Assembly (NCBI GenBank): GCA_025602905.1
Contig: JAHLKI010000005.1
Location: forward strand, 1,116,001 to 1,180,000
From: Phlyctochytrium arcticum
Lineage: Eukaryota > Chytridiomycota > Chytridiomycetes > Chytridiales > Chytridiaceae
Direction: 5' to 3'
DNA: 64,000 nt
Under the pieces are notes generated by a model. It was not told where the DNA came from and did no database searches. It saw nothing but the letters and a program-made list of their open reading frames with translations. This document shows positions 38,383 through 52,127 of the stretch, in pieces. Each line of letters begins with the position of its first letter. Position 1 is the stretch's first letter. Made by a program: the position numbers and the translations under genes.

Positions 38383-39930
38383 ATGTCAAACCAAGCTGAA
38401 CCCCCTTACTCGCTCCGGAGCTGCCGTTTGCTCCCGTTGCTCACCCCGCTGGTCACGTCCGCGCCCCTCCCTTCCACCGGTCCTCCTGAGACCATGTCAG
38501 CCGTCCTTACCACCGCACCTCTGCCCGCTGCCCTCGGTGTTGCCCCCACCACCTCTTTGGCCCCGATTGCATTGGCTGCCAAACCAACTACGCCCTTGAC
38601 CCCACCGTTCTCGACCGGCCTCCTTTTTCACATGCCCAGCGCCTCCTACAGTCGGCAACTCAAGCGGCCCACCACCCCCGCCACTGCTGTTCGTCCTGAA
38701 TACGCAGCCCTCCTGGATGCCAAGGACACGGAAATCCAGGCGCTACGCGTCCAGCCTCATGCGTCCTTTGGCCCGCCCCCAAACCTTCATCATCAGGTGC
38801 TTACTCTGGGTCCCTTGCCCCCCGTCAGTCCTTCGACCTCTATCCCCATCCAGTCCTACCCCGCCTATCTGGGTTCCATCCCACAAGTCTTGCAAGTCCC
38901 GCAACTTCCTCACCTTGCTCCATTTTCTGTGCCACCCGTTGCGTCCCACCCTCCACCTCACCATGAGCACCCTCCTCCAAGCACTTCATTCCCACCACTG
39001 CCATCCGTCGTCCTTCAGCGCCCTTCCAATCTCCCAACGTTTTCTGGCTCTTCTGACAAAGACATTGACGACTGGCTAAATCAGCTTGAATTGCTAAGCT
39101 CCGTTCACAACACACCGGACTGGCATATGGCTCGCCTGCTCCCCGCCCTGCTGGCCCATGACTCCCCTGCCCACAACTGGTTTTTTCATCTGGATACACA
39201 AATGGCCCGCCTATGGACCTCGGTTGACTGGCAGCATTAGCTGCGTTGCAAATTCGGTGATCCATTAGCTGCTCACAAACTCCGTGCTCTTTATTTTTCC
39301 TGTCAGCCAGATTCCCGAAGCTTCCCAACCTTCCTCAAATTCATTGATGTGAAGACAGTTCTCCACTGAAAGTGTGCCGTCTATGACCTCGCTGGGAACT
39401 CTCCTGAACAGCATTTTTACTATTTGGTTGATGCTCTCCTCGGCCATCTCCAACAGTTTGTATCCCTGCACCGCGTCAACACCCTGTCCCCAACTCAAGG
39501 ACCTCCTCAAGACATACTTCTCCAGCTGTCCTCATGACGACCCCTGTTTCCGCAACCTCCAGGCCCCTCCACCCACCGACCGTGCCCCATTCAACCCCGC
39601 CCGGGCCATCCCCACGCCCAACCCCATGGTAGCCCCGCCCAGCCAACAACGCCCCACGTATCATGCTGTTGCCAACACTCCCCTTGCCCCCACTGCCTTG
39701 GAACTCACCCCCAATCCTCCTGCCACCGCCATCAATCAAACTCTTCACCCTGGCAGCCTTTTTGACAGCGCCCAGTACTTCTTGCCTCACGCGTCTTATA
39801 CCCTCCTCGCCTCAGTCCAATGTCCGGAAGGCCCCGCCACCATGCCGCTCTCCAAGTCCGCCTCCGTATCTGTCAACACCCCCGACCCTCCTCCCTCCTC
39901 CGACCCTTAGCCCTCCATCATCCGTCAAAA
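38383..39930 (+). pseudogene. Retrotransposon Gag-like gene with in-frame stop and frameshift
   Basis: ATG 38383 opens a Pro/Ser/Thr-rich region of about 220 residues. A gag core follows: LPTFSGSSDKDIDDWLNQLE and DSPAHNWFFHL. TAG at 39238 interrupts it, and the same frame continues LRCKFGDPLAAHKLRALYF and FLKFIDVKTVL until 39370. A second frame then carries NSPEQHFYYLVDALLGHLQQ. No zinc knuckle or pol was found downstream. It is a decayed LTR-retrotransposon gag, probably linked to repeat R2. Confidence 0.6.
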
Positions 39931-41602
39931 CGACACAATCAATGAAATCTTCGAGCAATTTTGGTCAATGTACGCTGCGTCGCTGCCGCCTGCGGCTGCT
40001 ATACTGCTCCTCGTTACCCCACGTTGCCGCCCAAAATTCTGGCCCCCTCCGTCTGTCCCCCAGTTCCCAAACCCCGCCGTTGTCCCAGCCGACCTCAGCC
40101 TCCCACCCACTCCCTCCGCTCAGTCCAATGTAGCTCCCCCCGCCTTTCTTCTCTAAAGACTTCGTACCTTGTCTTCTTTGACAGGGGGATGTCACCGCCA
40201 ACGTGATGATTACGCGCAACCCTATTCACCACAAGCCTCCACTGCCACAGTGACTCACCTTCCCATCTCGTCAACTCCTTGTGCATCCGTCCCCTTCCTC
40301 GACTACCCCTTTCACCATTCCCCTGGGCGTGCGCTGCGCGCAAGCAACAGTGCTGAGGGTTTTAAGGTTCCCAGCAGGAGGGAACGATTCAGGAAATGAA
40401 CTCGCAGTAACAACAAGTACGACCTGCAAGTACGGGGAGGGGGTCAGTACAGGTCGGGGGGCCAAGTACGGGACAAAGTGCACTCAGAGACCAAAAAAAC
40501 TCATAGAAAATGTGATATGATATATGTAGGACCGGACTTTCAAAACTAAACATGTAGCTTGATGCAGATTTATATGAGGGACTTATGTGCAAGTAGCATG
40601 CATTTGGTTCCCCTCGCCGCCCTTTGAAATCCAACGAGCTGCTGGCTATTGTTTTTCATCACTGTCTTAGTATAACCACTGGACTCTCAATTGCACACCT
40701 GGCGGGCATTAGCTACATTATGAATCTAAAAGGATACCGGAAATTGTTATTTTAGCTGTCCACCTCTGCCTAACTATAATCATTAACCATTACCTTGGCT
40801 GCAAGCTATCGTTGTATTTCTTTCCATCTATGGCTTACCTTACCTTACGGTCTCTCCATTACACTCCTGGAATACACTATGTACCGCTTGAATCGAACAG
40901 GCCGCCAGATATCGTGATATTCCTGCCATCTCTCTATATTGCACACAAAGAAGCTGCCATTGTTCTTTTCATCTTTGTCATACACGCCCAATAACGGTTA
41001 CTGTGGTATTCTGGTGGCAAGGTGGACAGTGGTATGCCATAAGCTATTCCATATGGATTCCCTGAGAATGCTTTTCGGCTGCCATATAAATACAGACCCG
41101 AAGGATACTTCATAGCATGCATGTGGAAGTTCGATGCCACCTGGCTGCCATAAATATAATGTCCGATAGCTTCCATAAGACCGCTTCTTTATGGTTACCA
41201 CATGTGTCTGCCAGTGGCCAGCCACACGACGCTTGCCTCATAGCGGAGTTCGGGCGGAGTTTTATGGCAGCCAGAAGGCAAGCGCGTCTTCAGGGCACTC
41301 TCGAGGCATTTCCTTCTGACATCCACAAGGATCTAAGTTTTATGTCCACCATGAGTTTTCTTTTGTCTCACACGATGCATTGCAAATCTGCAGTTCTGAT
41401 GTCGTTGCAGTTCCCAAAGTCCAGAGTTGAATGTCCTGTCCTCCTCCCGTCTTCACGTTAAAAGACTTCCAGACTTCCAGACCACCTTGATTGACAACCG
41501 ACACACACACAAATAATCTCCCTTCCATCTGACCACCTTTCGTTCCATCCTTACCAAATACTCCTTCACACTTCATAAACCTCCGCTCCTCACGTTCTGG
41601 GG
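39931..41602. other. Non-coding stretch before Plavaka 1
   Basis: No gene is supported. Between about 40,800 and 41,300, CATATA/GCCATA-rich blocks (GGTATGCCATAAGC, GGCTGCCATATA) resemble those at 46,760-46,960 beyond the Plavaka genes, so they may be subterminal repeats of that element. Confidence 0.4.
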
Positions 41603-44600
41603 ATGGAACTGGACTTATCCGGGGTCTCTGCCGTTGACGAGCAATTCCTGTCTTGCCGGGACGGTGGGAGGCCGATGTGCCTCGCCTGTGACAGAGACTA
41701 CCCGACCATGGGCAACTTGAACTACAAAGAAAACGTGCGAATCGAGTTGGAGCTGCGTGATACTCCAGACCCAATCGCACATGAGGAGCCGTTAGAAGAG
41801 ATCATCAACTTGCATCCACCATTTGACCACAACATTCCGGATTGTCCACCCGTGCATTGGGCTCACATTATGGGAGCAGTTGGCAGCAATCAACCCTCAA
41901 TTCTGTCATCAAGCAAGTCGAGTTTTCACCATCCTGCGGAAGATGACCCGGCTTGCGGATTTGATAATTCCTCCTGGATATCCGAGGACGACTCTTCTGT
42001 CAATAGTGATGAATCATATGACCAAGACTTAGTTGATGAGCAGCGAAGGTCAAGACGGAATAACCACCAAGAGGCTGGCTGGGAGCCATTTGGATCAAAA
42101 AGCATGTTTTTTGCATGTCTTATATGCAATCTACTTCGAAAGCGCATCTCCACCGCAACTCTCAAATTTTTATGGTGGATCATGAAGGAACTTGGTTGCG
42201 AACTTCCAGCTTTCATCTCGTCAAGAGGAAGCAAAGTCAACTTTTCGAACGTCTTGGCAAGTTGTCGGAGCGAAAGGAGTCAGCTCGAGACCGGAAGATT
42301 TTCTATGTCCGTAACATACCGAGATTGCTGCAAAGGGTAGGAGAGAAATCTACTTTACATTGCCGTCCATCTGAAATGCTAACAGATGTATTTAGGAGTT
42401 TGCCAACCCGAAGATCTCGAATCAGTTGGTTACATATCCCGATGATTCGCTGCAGATTGTCAGCGAGATGTGGCATGGCGGAAAATGGCGAACTGCAACT
42501 CAATTTCTGGCACCAATGGCCAAAACGATACTTGGGTGTTTCTGGATTGGGGATTTCGTTGAAAGCAATGGACAAGTGGGACTTGTCGTACGATTTGCCA
42601 GGCGGGGGGGAGACGCATTATATGCCTATGTTCACCCAATTGTGGATCAGATCTTGGATGCGGATATCGTACAACTTTGGGATGTTGAGTCACTCAACCA
42701 GTGTCCCCTACCAGCCATACATTTGGTCGTGAAAAATCGTCAACGGATGCACATCACTTCGGCATGGCCATTTCTACTGGACGCTACCCTTCTGCAGAGA
42801 GTGTCGGAGTTGAAAGCTTGAGCGGGTCATCTTCGCGTTCTTGTCGCGCCCTTGATTTTGTTTTGTGATGATTTGTCTGGAGCCAGAAGCAAGCGGTATA
42901 ACCCTCACATCAACTGGGCACTTCAGTTTGCAGGACTCCCCTTCAAAAGTCAGCAAGAAGATTACAATATCCATCTCATCACAGTTTCGGATCAAGTGGA
43001 GGGTGTTGAGATGGGGGCAGAGTTGGTGAAGCAGATAACCGAACAAGCCGAGAAAGGGGTTCAAGTTTATCACGCAACTTTGCAAGAGGAGGTGCTGGTA
43101 GTGAGTCCTATCATGGCCATACTGGGTGACAACCCTATGCATTCGGAATTGGGGGCACACATTGGACTGAAAGGAAATTTCCCATGCCGTTTCTGTAACG
43201 CGAGCGCGTCCTTCGATTCCGCTGCGGCTTTGGAACGATTTGTTACTGTTGGCCGCCCGCGAAACCCGGATTCCACTCGTATGCAGCTTTTGCAATATAT
43301 GCACCTTGCGGCAATGTCAGGAGCGAAGACCCAAACGCGGAAGATGCAGACGGACTCTGGGATCAAATGCTCACGACAGGAAGTCCTATTAACCAAATTG
43401 TATGAATTCGCCAAATCCAAGCCGACACAGCATCAAAGAGATCAGCATATCGCATCGCTTGGGGACCCAGCGAACTTCATTACCCCACTTTTCCAACTAG
43501 CCGACTTCAACGTCCACGAAGACTTGGCAGTCGACACCCTACACACAGTACTCCTCGGAGTAACCAAGTACCTCACCCGGCATAGCCTCCAAGCGGTCAA
43601 GGCCAATAAGAATAATGAGACCATTCTGGAAGCTCGCATGCGATCGGCTGCCACTTCCACATGTTTCCCAAGGCCACTCGCTGTTCGGAACGTCCTGAAG
43701 TACACGAACTTGCTGGTTGGGAAGGATTTCCGGCACTTTGTTCAGCTCGCTCCATTCTTTTTGGAAGGTCTGGTTCCTCCTGTAGAGCTGCGGATGTGGT
43801 TGGCCTTGGCCCGAATGACTCGGTTGATTTACCAGCGGTCATTCTATACCCAACAGCATGTGATTGACGTTGCGGAAGCCATCCAACAATTCTTGGCTTG
43901 TGCCGTCAACCACTCTCCACGATGGTTAAATAAACCAAAGTTCCACATACTTCTCCACATCCCCCGATGTATGCAGCTGTTCGGTCCACCGGTGCTAGTA
44001 GCTGTGGAAAGATTCGAAGCCAACAATTCCGTCATCCGTCTCAGCTCTTGCCTATCCAACCGTCAGTCACCCTCTCGAGATATCTGCGAAACATTCGAAC
44101 GATTTAGCCTGCTAAGGCATATTGTCTCAGGAGGGTTTTGGCAGAGCGGATCCGGATGGATATGTGCCCAGGTGCATGTATTGGGCATGGGACAAACCAG
44201 AGAAGTTCGCAAGATTTTAGGCTGTTCACAGCAGCACGAAGAACCTTTCCTGGGGCAAAGGATGCAAAACAATGGTCGGTCAGATGGGATGTGGGAGAAA
44301 CGCGCATGTTCTGGAAGTCATCTTTTACCAGACGTCTCGCTTGTGCACAAGCATCAGTCCGTGCGTGGATCTCTTGGAGAAAAGATCCGTGTGGGCTCAT
44401 ACGCTTGTACCAACAACAGACTCCTCCACAAAATCGTAGAAATTGTTTGCACCGATACCAACATTTTCATCATTGGCACCGCGGCTACAATAACCAAAGA
44501 AACCTATTTGAATTGCCCAGTATTCAATGAGGATAAAGCCCTGAGGATCATCCAGAGTACGACTTTGATAGGCCCGGTGAATGTTCAGCATGCTTGTGGG

Positions 44601-44930
44601 CAAGGATACGTGGCCTCGAACACCCGGCAACAGCGAATGGAAAGGGAGCTGGTAGTCTCCTCAACGTTTGTGCCAGAGATCAGACATGCCAACGATGACC
44701 GAATAGCCTTCAACATATTCTGTCATTACACGTCTTGGATCTATGACATCTTCCCCACCACCATCAATGCCGCAGACTTCCAAGTCGACGTTAATAGGGC
44801 CTATCAAAATTACGTCTTGGAACGTGCGATAGCACCGCCCAGTCGAGCAGGCAGCACTGGTGGAGCTCGTCAGCGCGGCCAACGCGCGTCATCCGTTGCC
44901 TCGGGATGGACGAACAACACATTTATCTGA
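41603..44930 (+). pseudogene. Plavaka-type (CACTA superfamily) transposase, copy 1
   Basis: ATG 41603 begins an N-terminal zinc-like region (CLACDRDYP), acidic linker, and GWEPFGSKSMFFACL. The gene continues through other frames (42426-42821, QFLAPMAKTILGCFW, HLVVKNRQRMHITSAWPFL). TGA at 42819-42821 separates this, in the same frame, from the 692-residue core at 42852: LILFCDDLSGARSKRYNPHINW (first catalytic Asp), ILGDNPMHSELGAHIG (second Asp), FPCRFCNA, and LHTVLLGVTKYL. That pattern is diagnostic of Plavaka elements of Agaricomycetes. Parts before 42426 may be joined by introns, but the TGA and frame changes suggest decay. A disordered basic tail (ARQRGQRASS) ends the protein. Confidence 0.8.
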
Positions 44931-45357
44931 GAACTTCCTCGTCATCAAGGCGGCCGAGCTGAACTTTTGTCAAAAATGTGAGTTTTGTTGCCCGCCAAAT
45001 GACCCAAATGACGCAACTCATTTCGTCTTTCGATCCAATCTTCCTAGACACAACCACTTCCATCAACACACAAACAAGGACCGCATCATAGCTATTATTA
45101 TTACTCATATTTATTGTCATCGTTGTTCCGTCAAAGTGACCTAAATGCAAAAAACGTGAACCATCGTTCGGACAGTCTGTTGTGGAATATGAAATCTTAT
45201 TTTTTGTCGTCATCATCACTCTGTCAATGCTGTGAAATTTTAGGTGACAGGGACGAAACACTTCGACTCTCCCGCTGATACAAAAAGGTGAGTCTGGCCA
45301 CGTCCCTTGTATAGATCAGATACTGCCAACTAAAATTACAACCCTTCATCTCAAAAC
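44931..45357. other. Intergenic stretch between Plavaka transposase and accessory gene
   Basis: No gene is seen. It probably contains the promoter of the accessory gene. Confidence 0.4.
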
Positions 45358-46592
45358 ATGTCTCAACACAACATCAACGATCCCTACTTTTACACGACAG
45401 GCGGACTTGGTCCAGATGGACAGCCCAACAGTCCCAGAGCACCAGGCACCTACAACGCTTCACTCAATGGCCCGCACGGCCCAATCCACATGCAGCCACC
45501 TGCAGGGCAGGGGGCTCAACAAGGCCGTCACTTTTACCCACCCAATCAACACCTGCAGGGGCCGGCCCAAGGACAAACAGCAGCAGATAGCCGACGGCTA
45601 GAGGCGGAGCGGGCCGCCCAGCAATTTGGAGCTATGAATGCCGGCAATGGTCAAGGCCTTGGTCCCCTTTGGCCACCGCAAGGTCCCTCTCCCAGGCAAG
45701 GTCGGCAAATCAACCACACCATTCCACCCCCTGGCCCGGTCTTGCCCGCCAATGACGAACTGATGGTTCGGAAAGTTGCAGAGGACCCGGAGGACATCGC
45801 ATTCGTCCGCGATTATATCACGGTCAGTACCTCTTCAATTTGTTTGACCTTAGGACATACAGCTCACTTCTTCTCCGTCATAACAGTGGCCAGAAAAATT
45901 CCAAAGAGCGTACAACGCGGTACAGCTACGCCAGCTTGGAAGTCAATCAAGGCCAGGGAACCAGCGGTGACGGGTCAGGTCCTCCCACTCTCAGTGCCGC
46001 GGTCTTGAAGGGCATCAAGAAGGTCTGTGCCGAGCGAGCCCTTTCCAGTATCTGCCTGGACTACGTCAATCCAATTCCTCCGGTCATCAAGACCCTGGTT
46101 GAAGAAGGCTACGAAAGCAGCCGATACCTCAAGCAAGGAAAGACGGGGCGGGAGACAAAGGCAGAAATAGGTCTCGCCTACTCCAGCACGAAGTCGGGAA
46201 TGAGGAAACGGCTTGTTGGCCACGTCGGAGCGGTGCACAAGTCGGAGCTCAACGCTTTCTCTACCCACCTCTTCCAACGTCAAACCGTTGACCGTGTCAA
46301 CTATCGTCACTTCCGCCGGGCTGCATTACTTCGGGATTACTGCGACCGCTTCCCTAAGGTGACAGGGCGTTGTTTCTGGGAGAATATCACCAAGGAACTG
46401 AAGCGTTTGCATGCCTTGCCCGACAAGGGTGTTCATGATTTGGACGCGCTTGTGGCCGCAGATCGTGCCGAGTACCAGGAGGTTCCCCAGCATAAGGATC
46501 GCTTTGTGGCTCAGAATGAGGACTTGAGTGACGGAGCGGGGGACGACGGGGACAACGGAGAAGACGAAGGGTCTGGTAGTAACGATGTCTAG
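45358..46592 (+). CDS. Plavaka accessory protein, copy 1
   Basis: Exon 1 (45358-45822) encodes a Gln/Pro/Gly-rich N-terminus (MSQHNINDPYFYTTGG). A GT-AG intron at 45823-45886 follows. The second exon begins WPEKFQRAYNAVQLRQL, and the main frame (to 46592) has CAERALSSICLDY, SGMRKRLVGHVGAVHKSEL, RRAALLRDYCDRF and CFWENITKELKRL, with an acidic tail. One more small intron or a one-base shift near 45950-46000 is needed to join them. The product of 56226-57278 behind Plavaka 2 has the same plan (FWESMTNALAEL), so this is a conserved second gene of the element. It may help transposase binding; that is inference. Confidence 0.6.
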
Positions 46593-47174
46593 TTCTATAT
46601 AGATAGCGGTAGCCTGTAGGAGTAGCGGTCCTGAGTAGCGTAGCCGCCAGATGATTTCTTTATTGCCCGATAATATACATTTTTATGACCGAGTTATATC
46701 AACTAGAAGTTCTTCCGCTCATTTGGATTTGCCTGCCGTTCGTTGTTCTTGAACATTTTCCATACGGCATCCTTATGGTGGGCAAGAGGAAGCCATAAGT
46801 ATGTGTGGCGGGCTGCATAGACTGCTATACTATTGCTTGGTGGATGCCACAAGTGCAAGCTATGTAGTATTCCACCCTATGCATTTCGTTCGAAAGCCAT
46901 ATAGCTTTGACTATAGGCATCCATGTAGCGTTCCATCAGTATGCCATAAAGAAAATCTTGCGGCCACTACATGGCCCATAGTTGGGCGTGTACTACTAGG
47001 AGGGAAATGGGTCAAGTGGGGGAAACAGGCTCAGTAAGATGGTGAGAAATCTAGAAGGCCCTACGCCGTATGAAGCAAACAAACTGTACTCAGATATCGT
47101 AATACTCGGAGCAAGTAAAATATTGTACATGTTGACCTTATTGAGCTTACTCAAAGCCGTTACTCACTTATTGA

Positions 47175-47550
47175 GCGGGGAAAACCCCCGCACCCACTTC
47201 AACATCTTGTTGAAACTTACTTGGTGCAGCTTTGTTGAGGTCAGTACTTGGTGGGCGCCCCGCACCCCCCTCCAGAATCTTGTCAAACGTTACTTGGTCC
47301 AGCTTTGTTGAAAGTCATTCTTTATTAATATTGGGCGGAGGAGACCCCCGCACCCCCCTTCAAAATCTTGTCAAGATTTACTTGGTCCAGCTGTGTTCAA
47401 AATCATTACTTATTGGCAAGATTTACTTGGTCCAGCTTTATTCAAGGACATTACTCATTGGGCGGGGGGAGACCCCCGCTCCCCCCTTCAAATTGTAATT
47501 AGTCAAGATTTACTTGGCCGAGCTTTGTTCGAAGCCGTTGCTCATTATTC
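47175..47550. repeat. Degenerate tandem repeats
   Basis: The unit TTACTTGGTCCAGCTTTGTT with a preceding GACCCCCGCACCCCCCTTCA recurs about five times with irregular spacing of 40-100 bp. It sits between Plavaka 1 and repeat R1. Confidence 0.65.
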
Positions 47551-48330
47551 GAATACTTTTGCGATGTCCAGGCAAGGTTTTGCTTGACAATATATATAGT
47601 TCTCTCTGAACACTGCATAAAATACTCTTGCCTGCGAACCTTCCCACCTTATCTATCACTCTGGACCTCTTTGTCCCCTCCCCTCTTGCCATGCCCGTGT
47701 CTTGACATGTTCTTGCTTACCTTCCATATCTTACAGGACTGACTTTTAGTTGTAACATTTAGCTCTCTCCTTTCTCGACAGTACCTGTCCTCTCTTGCAT
47801 AACCTTTCCTTGGATGTGTTTGCCTGTCCTGGCCAGGATGACGCTGGACACTTTTTTGTTGCCTATACAGTATCTCTACTTATTTTTGTTGTCAATACCA
47901 ACAACTGCTACGGTAATTTCTGCTGCCATATTACGCTGCTTTTTGCTAGACTATCCCCCTTTGCTAGCAAAAAAATCGGAGTTCTTAACTAGGGGAGTTG
48001 AATGAAGCAATGGACGTCCAGTATGAGCCAAGGCAGCGCTTACACGGGCGTTTGAATCAAGGGAGGGTGTCCAGTAGGCATCAGGCGAGCTAAATCAGAC
48101 AAGGCGAGGCCCGTATTGTATATATTATAGTGGGTATCAAAAGGATATGGGGTGCTGTAGTATGAGGTCCGCGCCGATTCTGTCCGCAAAAATAGTCAGA
48201 TTCCCGGTTTTGTCCGGCAAGTCCTCCTTGCAAAAAACCCCCTCCAGGCTCTCGCGTCTCTCCTCGCAGTCGTCCTGCCAGTCATCCACGACTCATTCTT
48301 GCCAAAACCCCCCTCTCCCCCCTCTCGCGC

Positions 48331-48576
48331 CTTGGCTGCACCATGGCTGGCCAAAATCGAGGCGGTGGAGTTTTGAAAAGACATGGGGTCAAAGCTGGCA
48401 CAGCCTGGCAAAGCCATGTTGAGTCACGTTTCTAATTGCAATTAGTAAAAAAAATGAGGTGAGCATTTGTGTTGGCACAGTCACTATATTTGGCTGGCAA
48501 AGTCATGTTATTAATTTAATTAGGAAAATGGGCCCCATTTTGGCCAACAACACTTTGGTAAAACCCTCAGCACTAC
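48331..48576 (+). repeat. Dispersed repeat R1, copy 2
   Basis: It matches 37535-37780 in the same direction from CTTGGCTGCACCATGG to AACCCTCAGCACTAC. Flanks differ at both ends, which sets the repeat boundaries. Confidence 0.8.
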
Positions 48577-49159
48577 AGTTGGCGCCGCTTATAATCACAC
48601 CCTCGGTTTCTGTCTCACCTATGATTATAAGCGGATGTGATTGTAACCGATTGTTACATCTTGAGTAACAGTTTTCCAGTCAAAAGACGCGTCCCGGGCT
48701 AAGCCACCGGTTCACAGCATTTTATTGGTCGGATTCACAGCTCTGGAACGCGGTGCAAGTTACCCAGTTTTCATAGGAATCTACATATACCAAAAAGAAC
48801 TTCCTTCATTTCTTAACATAAAATCATTCCTAGACAGTGAAGAGGGGCATATCAGTCTATCAGAGGACCTAGCAATAATATATCTTCCTTGCGTCTTATA
48901 TTTACAATGGTATCATTACATCCTACGCACTGTCAACTATGTTCCCACGGTAGGTAGCGCACAGTAGTTGAATGTCTCTCTTCCATTTAATGCGGTGATG
49001 CGGACAATCAGTGAGAAAATGTTTAAGACTAAGACTATCACCACCAAAACAAGCAGGATGAATGAGTAACGCTAACTGTGACTACTAGCTTACTATGGCA
49101 ACTACGGGATAACTAACCATAAGGGGAGGGCGCAACAACTTCAAGGACATATAAATGAG

Positions 49160-51599
49160 TTAAAACGCGGGTAGCGCATCGAGACTTGCACGAGTTCCGA
49201 CTATGGCGTCAGCTCCCTTTTTCAATTCCTTTTGATAGGCGGGAAGTGTCATATCCCGGTGCCTGCGCTCCCGATCCATGGCAAGCGCGATTGCCTTTCC
49301 ACAAGGCCCACAAGCATAGACTTCCTGGCAGTTGTTACAATTTGGCTGACATGCGCGGCGAATAGCCCGGTAGATGAAATTCCTGTTGCTAAAGAATTTC
49401 CGATCCTTTTCTGCGGCTCGCCAAGCCTCCCTATACAGATTCTGCATGACCCTGACTGATGGCTTACCTGCCAGGCCTCGATCAAACTCCTGCCAGACCT
49501 GCTCAACCGTGGTGAGCTTGCAATCCATGACGATCGCATTGACATCCGGACGTTCTTCAGTAAGAGGGGCACCAGCTGCAGGAGATTGCGTTTCGCCTGG
49601 AACATGTCGCCGTGCGGCCCATCTCTGACCTGCAACTGATTGGGTGATAGCAGTCAGATGGGTGAAAATTTCATCACACATTGCGCTCGAGTCTCCACCG
49701 TCTGGTTGCAGCCTTGTGTTTCTCAACATATCCATCAATCTGTCCATGCGCGCGTCCTCCACTCGCCTCCTTTCCTCCTCCATCTGTCTGGGTTCATCTT
49801 CACAACGTCGGATTTCTCGGACTTCCTGCATCATCTGCCCCAGCATAGCTGAATTGCGATCTATTTTCGTAGACATATTGTTTCCTAACGTGGTTATCGC
49901 ATCTGCGATCACGGGAATCTGCGTCTCAAAAGAGAGCGGATTGCGTGGTCGAGCCTCCACGGCGGCTTGCAACTCGTCAGCAAACTGAATGTATTCCTCG
50001 GACTGAAAAATCTCATGGGTCCAAATGGCGTGCCCTGGATGGGACTTCCGCATGAATACCGAATCCTGGAGAATGACAGTCCTTAGCTGCTGCAGCACCA
50101 GCAGAAATGCCTTCCCAGCAATATTGTGTTTTTGAGTTTGGATGAAATTATTGTGAATCTCTTCCAGCTGACCCTCGACAAAAGGGAAAACTTTCGTCAA
50201 GAGAACCTCAGGCGGGTCGATACAGGCACGGGGAAGAAAATAACCACGGCCGTCTTTAGCCCACCCTGCCAAAGCGCGAATGGGCTGCATTGGCAAATTG
50301 GTGGTATAACAAGCATTCCTCGACCCCATCTTCCATCCAGCCAGACGACTTAACTGATCAGGTTTGACATTCAGGCGTTCCGCCTCTTGGGCTCCCCGGG
50401 CACGAAATGCGTGGGTAACGCGGGATGTCATAATGTTCAGCTTTTGGAAGGCATTCTTTACCGGTAGGTTGTGTTGATCGTAGCTGGGTTGATTGAGGCC
50501 AGGATCTAAGCCGGAAGAGTCAAGATTTTAGGTTTGCAAGGCGCATCATGGGGAGGAGATGTCACTTACACGCTTTTCCGAACGCTTCCGAGCGCTGAGG
50601 CTGCTGCTTGGACTTTACAGCATCACCTGCCGCGTTCGTCCGCCTCTTCTTCTTGCCTTTCTGCGCAACACGCTCCCCTCTGATCAACGGTACTTCTGCC
50701 CAACCAGATGCTTCCGTTACCATGTTTGGGGGGTTTTCTTTTTCAACATGGAATATCCAAAAAAGATAAAACCCGAGACTATTTTGGGCACATAGTTCTT
50801 CATCTGCGTGCCTCATGATACCGGAGATGTCTACTCTGCCGTGAACATTGGTCTTCCGAGAGGTAATACCGATAACGTAGCCTGGGGTAGGGCCTTCCGC
50901 TTTTGGGTCTAAAGCTTGCGACCAGATGTCGCCCCATTCCAGATTTAAAATGAGTCGACTACGACCAATTACAGCCTGTTGCAGAAGGTAGCATACGCGA
51001 TTGCGCAACCTGTTTTCCATGGTGGCCGAATCTTGGTCGAAAAAATGAAAGGATAGGTCGATCTTTTCCTGCTCATTGTATCCGTCAATGGGAGTGTTGA
51101 TTCCTCTATCACGACCACGGGACCGTTGAAACCCTCATCGTTCAACGTCTTCCAGAATACCGGCGACAAGGCCTTTTGTTGGCCGGGGATGTGGACGGCT
51201 GGAGGATTTCTCAATTAAGAAGGAGCAACCAAACCAATACAAGAGCGAGGGAGAGCAGAATCTTACTCACTTGTGTAGAGGGGGGTGCGCGGAAGTTTGT
51301 ACTTTCCACAAATTGACAGCGGCCTTCACATGTTGCTGAACGGTATTGAAGGGGATTGTCGGGTTCTTATGAATGATTTCGTGAAGGTACATCACCAATT
51401 TTGCCTCGTACACGAAGTATCTGTCCGTGAATTGATGCCTTTCACAAAAAAGAATAAATTGATTTCGGCACACTTTGTAGACCCGCAATGTCTCCTCCGA
51501 GAGGAGGGCGTTGCCTGTTCGGAATGCTCTTTCCATTTCTTGCACAAACACATCCTGCTTGGCCATCCATTGATCCTTTATCTCTTGAGAGGTATACAC
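49160..51599 (-). pseudogene. Crypton tyrosine recombinase with GCR1_C domain
   Basis: Reading leftward: the N-terminal helical exon (51599-about 51270, SEETLRVYKVCRNQFILFCE); an intron with GTGAGT donor; GLVAGILEDVER, an in-frame TGA at 51137-51135, then DRGINTPIDGYNEQEK; the catalytic region VIGRSRLILNLEWGDIW (Arg) and TSRKTNVHGRVDISGIMRH; another intron; and the 423-codon last exon with VTHAFRARG (His/Arg) and NACYTTNLPMQPI (Tyr). A coiled coil (MEEERRRVEDARMDR) and a GCR1_C-type DNA-binding domain (VEQVWQEFDRGLAGKPSVR, FFSNRNFIYRAIRR) follow. This is the fungal Crypton layout. The TGA means that the copy is probably dead unless spliced out. Confidence 0.8.
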
Positions 51600-52127
51600 T
51601 CCTAAACCCTCCCAATCTTGATAAAATATTGACCAAAATCCAATGTGGCGTAAAGATTGATTTCGTAATCAGGCAATATTGACTCCGCTTGTTGTGGCAA
51701 TGTTGAAAGCACTGTTGGACGCACATTTCTTCAACGTTCCTCACATCTTCTTTTCCATACCATCTCTCAATGTTGCTCCCAATGTCGTCTCAATGTGCAC
51801 AATCATTCTGTTGCGCAAACATTGACACCATATTGAGCGCATGTTGATTTTCATCCTCCGTCCATATTGTTTTCAACCACCCATCGAGATTAAGCATTGG
51901 ATTGTGGTAATGTTAACGGGCCTCACATTGCTGCAATGTTTTTCCCTTAGGGTTATGGGTGGGGCTTTTGAGTGGCGAAATGTTTTCTTTCGCAGTCCCA
52001 AGTCCAGGCATTCTCTCCATCTCTCCGTTGTTCTTCACCTCTGACCCGAATCTTCAAGATGCCATGACAACAAGAAAGACCGTATGAGGTGGGCGACTTA
52101 CAGCAACTCGAACGACGGGAAGGAAAT
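51600..52127. other. CAATGTTG-rich non-coding stretch
   Basis: Many CAATGTTG/CAATATTG units lie between 51,610 and 51,950; similar units recur at 57,560-57,780. They look like subterminal binding repeats of the Crypton or Plavaka elements. No gene is supported. Confidence 0.5.

Larger units (their letters stand above)
46593..49159. other. Non-coding stretch with repeats
   Basis: It includes CATAT-rich blocks (46,760-46,960), degenerate tandem repeats (47,175-47,550, listed separately) and repeat R1 copy 2 (48,331-48,576). An imperfect inverted pair, CGCTTATAATCACA and TGATTATAAGCG, lies at about 48,588-48,636. No gene is supported. Confidence 0.5.

Noticed and set aside
40934..41461. Short frames between 40.8 and 41.5 kb
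   Set aside because: They overlap CATATA-rich repeats also found near 46.8 kb and show no protein-like composition.
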